A stretch of DNA of 5,520 nucleotides, taken from contig CACZNO010000058.1 in NCBI GenBank assembly GCA_902782505.1, positions 1 through 5,520 of the forward strand, given 5' to 3'. Below are positions 1-5,405 of this stretch, in pieces. Each line of letters starts with the position of its first letter. The first letter of the stretch is position 1. The notes below the pieces were generated by a model. The model saw only the letters and a list, made by a program, of their open reading frames with translations. It did no database searches and was not told the origin of the DNA. The translations under genes were made by a program, and so were the position numbers. This DNA comes from an uncultured Erysipelotrichaceae bacterium (lineage in GTDB: Bacteria; Bacillota_I; Bacilli_A; Erysipelotrichales; Erysipelotrichaceae).

Positions 1-1094
1 CGGGAGTAACCAATCCGGTCTTCCTGATCGATGAACTCGACAAGATGGCGTCCGACTACAAGGGCGATCCCTCCAGTGCGATGCTGGAAGTTTTGGACCC
101 CGAACAGAACAAGTTCTTCAGCGACCACTATCTCGAAGAACCGTACGATTTATCCAACGTATTGTTCATCGCGACCGCCAACTATCTGGAAAATGTTCCG
201 GCGCCCCTGCAGGACCGTCTGGAAATTATTGAACTCTCTTCGTATACCGAAGACGAAAAGGTCAAAATCGCGGAAGAACACCTGATTCCGAAACAGCGGA
301 ATCTCAACGGCCTGAAGGCGCATCAGATTCATCTGAAAGACGCGGAGATCCGTTATCTGATCCGTTATTACACCCATGAAGCGGGTGTGCGCCAATTGGA
401 GCGCGTGATCGGTTCGTTGTGCCGCAAGACGGTATTGCGGGTTTTGAAAGACGGCAAAAAGAGCGTCTCCATCACCCAGAAACGGATCAATGAATGGCTC
501 GGCAAAGAGATCTACTCCTACGGCGCGAAGGAAAAGAAAAACCAGATCGGCATCGCGACCGGTTTGGCATATACGGCTTACGGCGGAGATATTCTGCCGA
601 TTGAAGTCACGTATTTCGACGGCAAGGGCAATGTCATCGTCACCGGACAGTTAGGCGATGTCATGAAGGAATCCGCAACGGTGGCAATCGGCTATGTGAA
701 GTCGCACGCGGCGGACTACGGAATCGACCCGCAGCTGTTTGAAAAGAAGGATATCCAGATCCACGTGCCGGAAGGGGCGGTTCCGAAAGACGGACCGAGT
801 GCCGGCATTACTTTGACGACCGCGGTGATTTCCGCCTTGACGAAGAAACCGGTCTACGCGGACCTGGCGATGACCGGTGAAGTGACGCTGACCGGAAATG
901 TATTGCCGATCGGCGGTTTAAAGGAAAAGTCGATGGCAGCATTCCGTTCGGGAATCCTGCGCATCATCATCCCTAAGCGCAATATGCGCGACATGGATGA
1001 GATTCCGCAAAGCGTTAAGTCGGCGGTCTCCTTCATTCCGGTGGAAACCGTGGAACAGGTGTTAAAGGAAGCGGTGGTGCAGGATGCCGTTTAA
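1..1094 (+). CDS. lon: Lon ATP-dependent protease, C-terminal part (5' end outside window)
   Basis: Cytoplasmic AAA+ serine protease that unfolds and degrades damaged and regulatory proteins as a hexamer. About 363 residues are visible, reading from nt 3 (residue 1); the N-terminal substrate domain and Walker A lie upstream. In order: Walker B NPVFLIDELDKM (D10, E11), sensor-1 Asn60 (ATANYLE), arginine finger Arg72 (QDRLE), sensor-2 Arg130 (EAGVRQLER), then the protease domain with LTGQLGDVMKESA, catalytic Ser266 in KDGPSAG (codon 798-800) and catalytic Lys309, the second Lys of GGLKEK (codon 927-929). The Ser-Lys spacing of 43 residues equals E. coli S679/K722. This is therefore the LonA type (soluble, Ser-Lys dyad), and the visible part is intact. 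The stop codon overlaps the engB start by 11 nt, so the two genes are probably co-transcribed and translationally coupled. The promoter is outside the window. Confidence 0.98.
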   Translation, partial: GVTNPVFLIDELDKMASDYKGDPSSAMLEVLDPEQNKFFSDHYLEEPYDLSNVLFIATANYLENVPAPLQDRLEIIELSSYTEDEKVKIAEEHLIPKQRNLNGLKAHQIHLKDAEIRYLIRYYTHEAGVRQLERVIGSLCRKTVLRVLKDGKKSVSITQKRINEWLGKEIYSYGAKEKKNQIGIATGLAYTAYGGDILPIEVTYFDGKGNVIVTGQLGDVMKESATVAIGYVKSHAADYGIDPQLFEKKDIQIHVPEGAVPKDGPSAGITLTTAVISALTKKPVYADLAMTGEVTLTGNVLPIGGLKEKSMAAFRSGILRIIIPKRNMRDMDEIPQSVKSAVSFIPVETVEQVLKEAVVQDAV

Positions 1095-1665
1095 GAATCC
1101 CCGCGTTGTCGCAACCAGCCCCGATCCGGCCTACTGGCCGGCAGCGGATCTTCCGGAATTCCTGTTTGCGGGAAAATCCAACGTCGGAAAATCATCGCTG
1201 ATCAACGCGTTATGCGGTACGAAGAAGCTTGCGTATGTCGGACAGACGCCGGGCAAGACGAGAATGCTGAACTTCTATGAAGTCAACGAAGGAATCCGGC
1301 TGGTGGACGCGCCGGGATACGGGTATCAGAAAACCGATCCCAAGCGCAACATCGATTTCGGGACGCTGATGGAACGGTATTTCGATTTGCGCAGCAATCT
1401 GTGCAAAGGAATTCTGCTGCTGATGGATTGCCGGAGAGACGTCAGCGAAGACGACCGGTTAATGAAACAGCTGGCGGATGAATTTGATATTCCGCTGCTG
1501 GTGATCCTGACTAAGACGGATAAGCTGAACACGACGGAAAAGAAACGGAAACCGGCGTTGATCGCAAAAGATCTGGGCATCGCGGAATCGAGAGTCCTTC
1601 TGACTTCCTCGGCGAAGAAGGAAGGAACCGATCAGGTGATGCAGAGAATGCTGGCGATGAAGTAA
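1084..1665 (+). CDS. engB: Ribosome biogenesis GTP-binding protein EngB/YsxC
   Basis: TrmE-Era-like GTPase needed for late assembly of the 50S ribosomal subunit in the cytoplasm; ysxC is essential in B. subtilis. The 193-aa length is normal for the family. All G motifs are visible: G1 GKSNVGKSS (30-38), G2 segment GQTPGKTR (53-60), G3 DAPGYG (75-80), G4 TKTDK (143-147) and G5 SSAKKEG (175-181). Most relatives have GRSNVGKSS in G1; Lys31 for Arg is conservative and leaves the P-loop Lys36 in place. The ATG at 1084 lies inside the end of lon (11-nt overlap, different frame). AAAGGA at 1064-1069, inside lon, is a possible Shine-Dalgarno but is rather far (14 nt), so translation probably depends on coupling with lon. 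The lon-ysxC pair is conserved across Firmicutes. A terminator region follows the stop codon. Confidence 0.97.
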   Translation: MPFKNPRVVATSPDPAYWPAADLPEFLFAGKSNVGKSSLINALCGTKKLAYVGQTPGKTRMLNFYEVNEGIRLVDAPGYGYQKTDPKRNIDFGTLMERYFDLRSNLCKGILLLMDCRRDVSEDDRLMKQLADEFDIPLLVILTKTDKLNTTEKKRKPALIAKDLGIAESRVLLTSSAKKEGTDQVMQRMLAMK

Positions 1666-1730
1666 AACCTCGAAACCCTTTGAACCGTTGGGGGAGAAGG
1701 GTTTTTTGGTGGGAAAGCGGAAGGTTTTTT
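1664..1730 (+). terminator. Rho-independent terminator(s) of the lon-engB operon
   Basis: The main hairpin is AAACCCTT (1673-1680) with AAGGGTTT (1697-1704), loop 1681-1696, running into a T6 tract at 1702-1707. Outside it, AAAACCT (1664-1670, starting in the engB stop codon) can pair with AGGTTTT (1722-1728), followed by a second T tract (1725-1730). Either stem, or both nested, could end transcription. The 16-nt loop makes the main stem moderate rather than strong, so some read-through into yfbR is possible. Confidence 0.75.
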
Positions 1731-1738
1731 GATACAAT
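1730..1738 (+). promoter_or_regulatory. Probable extended -10 promoter for yfbR
   Basis: TGaTACAAT (TG at 1730-1731, hexamer TACAAT at 1733-1738) matches an extended -10 element with 5 of 6 hexamer bases. No good -35 lies at 16-18 nt (TGGGAA at 1710-1715 for a 17-nt spacer). The predicted start is about G1745, giving a leader of only about 12 nt that begins at the ribosome binding site. The promoter is therefore weak or uncertain; yfbR may also depend on read-through from engB. Confidence 0.45.
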
Positions 1739-1744
1739 ATCTCC

Positions 1745-1751
1745 GGGTGAT
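1745..1751 (+). promoter_or_regulatory. Ribosome binding site of yfbR
   Basis: GGGTGAT contains GGTGAT, the 3' half of the AGGAGGTGAT Shine-Dalgarno complement, and lies 5 nt before the ATG at 1757. It supports that start over the later in-frame ATGs. Confidence 0.6.
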
Positions 1752-1756
1752 GAAAT

Positions 1757-2359
1757 ATGGCGGATTATCATTTTTTCGCAACAGTATCGAGAATGAAGTA
1801 TATCTATCGCTGGGCATTGATGCGCAATTCACGCAATGAGAATCTCAGCGAACACTCCCTGGAAGTAGCGATGATCGCACACGCGCTTTGCACAATCGGC
1901 AATGTGCGCTACAGGAAACATCTGAACGCGGAGAAGGCGGCGCTGATGGCGATTTACCACGACGCATCCGAAATCATCACCGGGGATCTTCCGACTCCGG
2001 TGAAGTACTACAACAGAGAAATCAAAGTCGCGTATAAGGAAGTGGAACGGATCGCGGAGAACCAGCTTCTCGACGAGCTGCCGGATGATTTGCGTCCGGT
2101 CTACGAAGAGATTTTCCGCGGCGAAACGGGAGAAGACAAGCTGCTGCACGCATATGTGAAAGCCGCCGACAAGCTTTCGGCATTAATCAAGTGCGTGGAA
2201 GAAGAACGTGCGGGAAACACCGAGTTCAAAACCGCGTATATTTCCACGAAAGAATCGATTGAGAAACTGGCGGAAGATCTGCCGGAAGTAAAGGATTTCA
2301 CGGAGGATTTCCTGGCCGCATACGGAAATACGCTGGATGAACTCTTGCGAAAAGGATAA
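1757..2359 (+). CDS. yfbR: HD-domain 5'-deoxynucleotidase, YfbR family
   Basis: Metal-dependent phosphohydrolase expected to remove the 5'-phosphate from deoxyribonucleoside 5'-monophosphates, in cytoplasmic nucleotide salvage and pool control. The 200-aa length matches E. coli YfbR (199 aa), and from memory the N-terminal half aligns without gaps: HFFATVSRMK, RWALMRNSRNENLSEHS, then YHDASEIITGDLPTPVKYYN. The HD metal ligands are visible: His33, His68-Asp69 and Asp138 (KAADKL). Arg18 and Trp19, implicated in substrate choice in the E. coli enzyme, are kept, as are Glu72 and Asp77. This start leaves the N-terminal HFF motif at the family position. The gene stands between the engB terminator and the valS promoter, which begins one base after its stop, so no terminator of its own is seen and its transcript probably runs into the T-box leader. 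Substrate is inferred from family membership. Confidence 0.93.
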   Translation: MADYHFFATVSRMKYIYRWALMRNSRNENLSEHSLEVAMIAHALCTIGNVRYRKHLNAEKAALMAIYHDASEIITGDLPTPVKYYNREIKVAYKEVERIAENQLLDELPDDLRPVYEEIFRGETGEDKLLHAYVKAADKLSALIKCVEEERAGNTEFKTAYISTKESIEKLAEDLPEVKDFTEDFLAAYGNTLDELLRKG

Positions 2360-2388
2360 TTGACACGAAGGCGTGAAATTGAGATAAT
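2360..2388 (+). promoter_or_regulatory. Promoter of the T-box-valS transcript
   Basis: A perfect -35 TTGACA (2360-2365), a 17-nt spacer and -10 GATAAT (2383-2388), with TG at 2380-2381 giving an extended -10. The predicted start is about A2395, two bases before the base of T-box Stem I. The -35 begins one base after the yfbR stop codon. Confidence 0.9.
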
Positions 2389-2396
2389 CATGGCAT

Positions 2397-2497
2397 CGGC
2401 ACGGACCGGGAGGAGTACGGAACAAATGCCCGCGAAGAGAGCTGTCGGAAGGTGGAAAGACAGACGGGAAGTGTTTCGGAAGGTCGCCCGCGAGCTG
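2397..2497 (+). promoter_or_regulatory. T-box Stem I with GUC (valine) specifier
   Basis: The base helix is CGGC (2397-2400) with GCTG (2494-2497). Above it, GA (2404-2405) opposite GA (2492-2493) fits the tandem G-A pairs of a kink-turn. Helix CGGG/CCCG (2407-2410, 2487-2490) leads to the specifier loop, with AGUA (2414-2417) opposite GAA (2479-2481), as in a loop E motif. The codon GUC is at 2483-2485, followed by G. The upper helix is CGGAACA/UGUUUCG (2418-2424, 2472-2478), then CCCG/CGGG (2429-2432, 2465-2468), an AGAGAG bulge (2436-2441), helix CUGUC/GACAG (2442-2446, 2459-2463), and an apical loop with GGUGGAA (2451-2457). Confidence 0.85.
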
Positions 2498-2563
2498 GAA
2501 GAATGAACGGAGTAGTTCTTTCCGTTTCCCGCGTTAAGGGTTTGAGGGGAGAAATCCCGAAAT

Positions 2564-2589
2564 AAGGTGGTAACACGCGAAGCGTCCTT
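2564..2589 (+). promoter_or_regulatory. T-box antiterminator
   Basis: Helix A1 pairs AAGG (2564-2567) with CCTT (2586-2589). The 7-nt bulge UGGUAAC (2568-2574) offers UGGU to the tRNA acceptor end. Helix A2 pairs ACGC (2575-2578) with GCGT (2582-2585) around a GAA loop. This matches the standard antiterminator model: A1, 7-nt bulge, A2. The 3' strand GCGTCC is also the 5' strand of the terminator, so the two folds exclude each other. Confidence 0.88.
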
Positions 2590-2605
2590 TGGGACGCTTT
2601 TTATT
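2580..2605 (+). terminator. T-box-controlled intrinsic terminator before valS
   Basis: AAGCGTCC (2580-2587) pairs with GGACGCTT (2592-2599) around a TTTG loop, followed by TTTATT. It shares 2580-2589 with the antiterminator, so it is the default off-state when tRNA-Val is charged. Confidence 0.9.
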
Positions 2606-2609
2606 GTTC

Positions 2610-2615
2610 AGGAGG
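2610..2615 (+). promoter_or_regulatory. Ribosome binding site of valS
   Basis: A perfect AGGAGG lies 5 nt before the ATG at 2621, after the terminator. It fixes the valS start and rules out the longer in-frame reading that begins with GTG at 2567 inside the T-box. Confidence 0.95.
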
Positions 2616-2620
2616 TAGGT

Positions 2621-5227
2621 ATGAAGGAACTGGATAAGAAATACGATCACCGGAAGGTGGAGGAAGGGCTGTACAAGACCTGGCTGGAAAAGAAATACTT
2701 TGAAGCAGGCGATATGACGAAGAAGCCGTACTGCGTCGTGATTCCGCCGCCGAATGTTACCGGGAAACTGCACATCGGTCATGCGTGGGATAACACGCTG
2801 CAGGATATCATCGTCCGTTATAAGCGTATGGAAGGATACGACACGCTGTATCTTCCGGGTATGGACCACGCCGCGATCGCGACGGAAGCGAAAGTCGTTG
2901 ACCGGTTGAAAGCGCAGGGCATCAACAAATACGAACTCGGCCGCGAAGGCTTCCTGAAAGCGGCATGGCAATGGAAGGAAGAATATGCGGAGCATATCCG
3001 CGAACAGTGGGGATATCTCGGGAATTCTCTGGACTATACCAGAGAGAGGTTTACGCTGGACGAAGGACTGAATGAAGCGGTTACCGAAGTGTTCGTCAAA
3101 CTGTATGAAGAGGGATTGATTTACCGCGGCGAACGGATCATCAACTGGGACCCGGTAGCGAAAACGGCACTTTCCAACATCGAAGTCATTCATAAGGACA
3201 CCGAAGGCGGAATGTACTATTTCAACTATAAAGTACAGGAAACCGGCGAAGATCTGGCGGTCGCGACAACCAGACCGGAGACAATGTTCGGGGATGTCTG
3301 CGTCGTGGTGCACCCGGATGATCCGCGCTTTACGCATCTGATCGGAAAGCATGCGGTCAACCCGGCAAACGGGGAACCGCTGATCATCATAGCGGATACC
3401 TATATTGATATGGAATTCGGAACCGGCGCGATGAAGTGCACGCCGGCGCACGATCCCAACGACTTTTTGATCGGAAAGAAGTACGGACTGCCGATGCCGG
3501 TCTGCATCAATCCGGACGGCACAATGAACGAACTTGCCGGAGAATACAACGGATTAGACCGGTTTGAATGCCGCAAGAGACTGGTGGAACGCATCCGTTC
3601 GGAAGGCGGATTGATCCGAATTGAAAAGATCGTTCACCCGGTAGGGCATTCCGAAAGAACCGACGCGATCGTGGAACCGTATCTTTCCAAACAGTGGTTC
3701 GTCAATATGAAGCCTCTGGCGGAAGCTATTATCGAGGAACAGAAGAAAGAAGACGCGAAGATCCATTTCTATCCGGAACGGTTTGAACGCCAGTATCTGC
3801 AGTGGCTGGAAAATATTGAAGACTGGTGCATTTCCCGGCAGCTTTGGTGGGGACATAGGATCCCGGCGTGGTACCGCAAGGATACCGGAGAAATCTATGT
3901 CGGAAGAAAGGCACCGGAAGACATTGAAAACTGGGAACAGGATGAAGACGTATTGGATACCTGGTTCTCCAGTGCGTTATGGCCGTTTTCGACGCTGGGC
4001 TGGCCGCATGATACCGCGGATCTGGAAAGATATTACCCGACCGACTGCATGGTCACGGGATACGACATCTTAACGTTCTGGGTCGTCCGTATGGCGTTCC
4101 AGGGCAAGCATTTCACCGGCAAACTGCCGTTCAAGGATGTGCTGATCCACGGATTGGTGCGAGATGAATTCGGACGCAAGATGTCCAAGTCCCTGGGCAA
4201 CGGAGTCGATCCGATCGAAGAAATCAACAAGTACGGCGCGGATGCGTTACGTCTGTTCCTGTCAACCAACTCCACTCCGGGACAGGATATCCGGTATATT
4301 CCGAAGAAAGTGGACGCGTCATGGAATTTCTTGAACAAGATGTGGAATGCCAGCCGCTTCGTCATGATGAACCTCGGCGATTTCGGATGGGAAGACATTG
4401 ATTTGAGTCATGCGTCGTTTGTGGATACGTGGGTGTTATCGAAGCTGAACGAGACCATCGAAGAAGTAAAGAAGGACATGGACCGTTACGAATTCGGAAT
4501 GGCAGCCGGCAAGCTGGATGACTTCGCGTGGGATACGTTCTGTGACTGGTATCTGGAATTAGTGAAAGCCAATCTGCAGGATGAGGACGAAAATGTGCGC
4601 AAGGCGGCGAAGTCAACTCTGTTGATCGTATTGACCGATGTGCTGAAGATGCTGCATCCGTTCTGCCCGTTCATCACCGAATCGATTTACCAGGCGCTTC
4701 CGCATACGGAAGAGTCTATTGTGATCGCGTCGTACCCGGAACCGCTCGAAAACATTTCCGCAAAAGATAACGAAAAAGTTGATCAGATGATCGCGGCCAT
4801 CAAGACTGCCCGTCAGATCCGTCTGGATTACGATTTAAAACCGGGTGCGGAATTAACGGCGGCGTTTACGGACGCGGACGGAAAGATTCTGGAACCGGAT
4901 GCCAAGGTTGCGAATATGCTGAAGAGATTTGCGAAAATCCAGCTGACCGATCATCTGGAAGGAGAAACGGTGCACCGTCCGATTCCGGCAGGATTGCTGG
5001 CGGTTGCCGCGGAAAATCTGTTCAACCGTGAAGAGGAAATCGCGAAACTGACGAAAGAAGCGGAAAAACTCGCGTTCGAGATCCAGCGTTCGGAAAAGAT
5101 GCTGGGAAATCCGGGGTTTGTGAACAAAGCACCGGCGGCAAAAGTGGAAGAAGAACGTACAAAACTGGAGAAAAACAAGCTGCAGGCGAAAATTGTCGCA
5201 GACCGTTTGGAAGCATTGAAGAAATAA
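2621..5227 (+). CDS. valS: Valyl-tRNA synthetase
   Basis: Class Ia aminoacyl-tRNA synthetase that charges tRNA-Val in the cytoplasm and hydrolyses mischarged Thr-tRNA-Val. The protein has 868 aa, close to other bacterial ValRS. The Rossmann catalytic core has PPPNVTGKLHIGH with HIGH at 51-54, and KMSKS at 520-524. The inserted CP1 editing domain carries TTRPETMF (216-223) and GTGAMKCTPAHDPND (267-281), whose Asp278 is the conserved amino-group recognition residue. WCISRQLWWGH (402-412) and DTWFSSALWPFS follow as typical ValRS segments. A helical anticodon-binding domain covers roughly 600-750, and the C-terminal tRNA-contacting coiled coil starts near 802 (NREEEIAKL onward). All key motifs are intact. 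The start is set by AGGAGG at 2610-2615. Expression is governed by the valine T-box just upstream. In B. subtilis folC follows valS; here a terminator and a probable rRNA promoter do. Confidence 0.99.
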   Translation: MKELDKKYDHRKVEEGLYKTWLEKKYFEAGDMTKKPYCVVIPPPNVTGKLHIGHAWDNTLQDIIVRYKRMEGYDTLYLPGMDHAAIATEAKVVDRLKAQGINKYELGREGFLKAAWQWKEEYAEHIREQWGYLGNSLDYTRERFTLDEGLNEAVTEVFVKLYEEGLIYRGERIINWDPVAKTALSNIEVIHKDTEGGMYYFNYKVQETGEDLAVATTRPETMFGDVCVVVHPDDPRFTHLIGKHAVNPANGEPLIIIADTYIDMEFGTGAMKCTPAHDPNDFLIGKKYGLPMPVCINPDGTMNELAGEYNGLDRFECRKRLVERIRSEGGLIRIEKIVHPVGHSERTDAIVEPYLSKQWFVNMKPLAEAIIEEQKKEDAKIHFYPERFERQYLQWLENIEDWCISRQLWWGHRIPAWYRKDTGEIYVGRKAPEDIENWEQDEDVLDTWFSSALWPFSTLGWPHDTADLERYYPTDCMVTGYDILTFWVVRMAFQGKHFTGKLPFKDVLIHGLVRDEFGRKMSKSLGNGVDPIEEINKYGADALRLFLSTNSTPGQDIRYIPKKVDASWNFLNKMWNASRFVMMNLGDFGWEDIDLSHASFVDTWVLSKLNETIEEVKKDMDRYEFGMAAGKLDDFAWDTFCDWYLELVKANLQDEDENVRKAAKSTLLIVLTDVLKMLHPFCPFITESIYQALPHTEESIVIASYPEPLENISAKDNEKVDQMIAAIKTARQIRLDYDLKPGAELTAAFTDADGKILEPDAKVANMLKRFAKIQLTDHLEGETVHRPIPAGLLAVAAENLFNREEEIAKLTKEAEKLAFEIQRSEKMLGNPGFVNKAPAAKVEEERTKLEKNKLQAKIVADRLEALKK

Positions 5228-5236
5228 AAAACCAGG

Positions 5237-5301
5237 AAAATCCGGCCGCAAAGTTCAAAAAGCGTTTGTTTATAATGCTTTTTGAAACCGGCCGGATTTT
5301 T
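5237..5301 (+). terminator. Large two-part hairpin terminator of valS
   Basis: The outer stem is 12 bp and perfect: AAAATCCGGCCG (5237-5248) with CGGCCGGATTTT (5289-5300), ending in a T5 run. Inside it a second perfect 10-bp stem, TTCAAAAAGC (5254-5263) with GCTTTTTGAA (5277-5286), has a 13-nt AT-rich loop. The GC-rich outer stem followed by T residues is a strong intrinsic terminator; the matching A tract on the other side would make it work in both directions. It separates valS from the probable rRNA operon. Confidence 0.9.
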
Positions 5302-5303
5302 GT

Positions 5304-5352
5304 CCGAAAAACGGCAAGAAATTGAAATCGTTTTCATGCCGAAAACGGCAAA
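5304..5352 (+). repeat. Pair of short palindromic direct repeats flanking a cre-like site
   Basis: CCGAAAAACGGCAA (5304-5317) and CCGAAAACGGCAAA (5339-5352) are near-identical, 35 bp apart, differing by one A in the A-run. Each is itself an inverted repeat (CCG/CGG around A5 or A4; the second extends to GCCG/CGGC). They flank 5323-5336. They may be protein binding sites or a local duplication; function unknown. Confidence 0.6.
5323..5336 (+). promoter_or_regulatory. cre-like site (candidate CcpA operator) upstream of the rRNA promoter
   Basis: TGAAATCGTTTTCA fits the Gram-positive catabolite-responsive element consensus TGWAANCGNTNWCA at every defined position. It spans about -83 to -70 relative to the predicted rRNA start at 5406. 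CcpA bound well upstream of a promoter more often activates than represses. That CcpA exists in this organism or binds here is inference. Confidence 0.5.
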
Positions 5353-5366
5353 AAAAAGTAAAAAAA
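5342..5366 (+). promoter_or_regulatory. UP element / phased A-tracts of the rRNA promoter
   Basis: A-runs at 5342-5345, 5350-5357 and 5360-5366 cover about -64 to -40, where the RNA polymerase alpha C-terminal domains bind at rRNA promoters. Their centres are about 10 bp apart, which would bend the DNA. Confidence 0.7.
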
Positions 5367-5370
5367 GTTG

Positions 5371-5399
5371 TTGACACTGGTTTGTCACTTTGGTATAGT
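5371..5399 (+). promoter_or_regulatory. Strong SigA promoter, probably of an rRNA operon
   Basis: Perfect -35 TTGACA (5371-5376), 17-nt spacer, -10 TATAGT (5394-5399) with an extended -10 TG at 5391-5392. The predicted +1 is G5406. A GTP start would fit the nucleotide-sensing, stringently controlled rRNA promoters known in B. subtilis; this last point is inference. Confidence 0.9.
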
Positions 5400-5405
5400 A
5401 GTGGA

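Larger units (their letters stand above)
2395..2605 (+). promoter_or_regulatory. Valine T-box riboswitch (transcriptional) of valS
   Basis: Leader RNA that senses uncharged tRNA-Val: the anticodon pairs with the specifier codon and the free tRNA 3' end with the UGGU bulge, stabilising an antiterminator so that valS is transcribed. Elements in order: Stem I (2397-2497); Stem II (2501-2503 and 2505-2508 pairing with 2515-2518 and 2520-2522); an F-box-like CCGUUU (2522-2527) followed by a region with AAGGG (2536-2540), where the Stem IIA/B pseudoknot is expected; Stem III, GGGA-GAAA-TCCC (2547-2558); the T-box AAGGUGGUAACACGCG (2564-2579); and the terminator (2580-2602). UGGU complements ACCA, and tRNA-Val normally has discriminator A73. 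The downstream gene valS and the specifier GUC agree on valine. The pairings were worked out by hand; the details of Stem IIA/B were not resolved. Confidence 0.95.

Noticed and set aside
2567..2620. N-terminal extension of ValRS from GTG at 2567
   Set aside because: It would translate the T-box and terminator hairpin. AGGAGG at 2610-2615 and the usual ValRS N-terminus place the start at 2621.
2534..3451. 305-codon open frame on the minus strand opposite valS
   Set aside because: It lies opposite valS and the T-box, has no recognisable domain, and reads as a codon-bias shadow. The + strand protein has all ValRS motifs here.
3783..4073. 96-codon + strand frame inside valS
   Set aside because: Out of frame within the conserved catalytic region of valS; no ribosome binding site or domain seen.
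5271..5276. TATAAT as a promoter -10
   Set aside because: No -35-like hexamer lies at 16-18 nt upstream (GCAAAG at 17) and it sits in the terminator loop. Kept only as a curiosity.
5338..5357. GCCG-AAAA-CGGC followed by A8 as a terminator
   Set aside because: The stem is only 4 bp and is followed by A, not T, on the + strand; on the minus strand the T-run comes before the stem, not after it.
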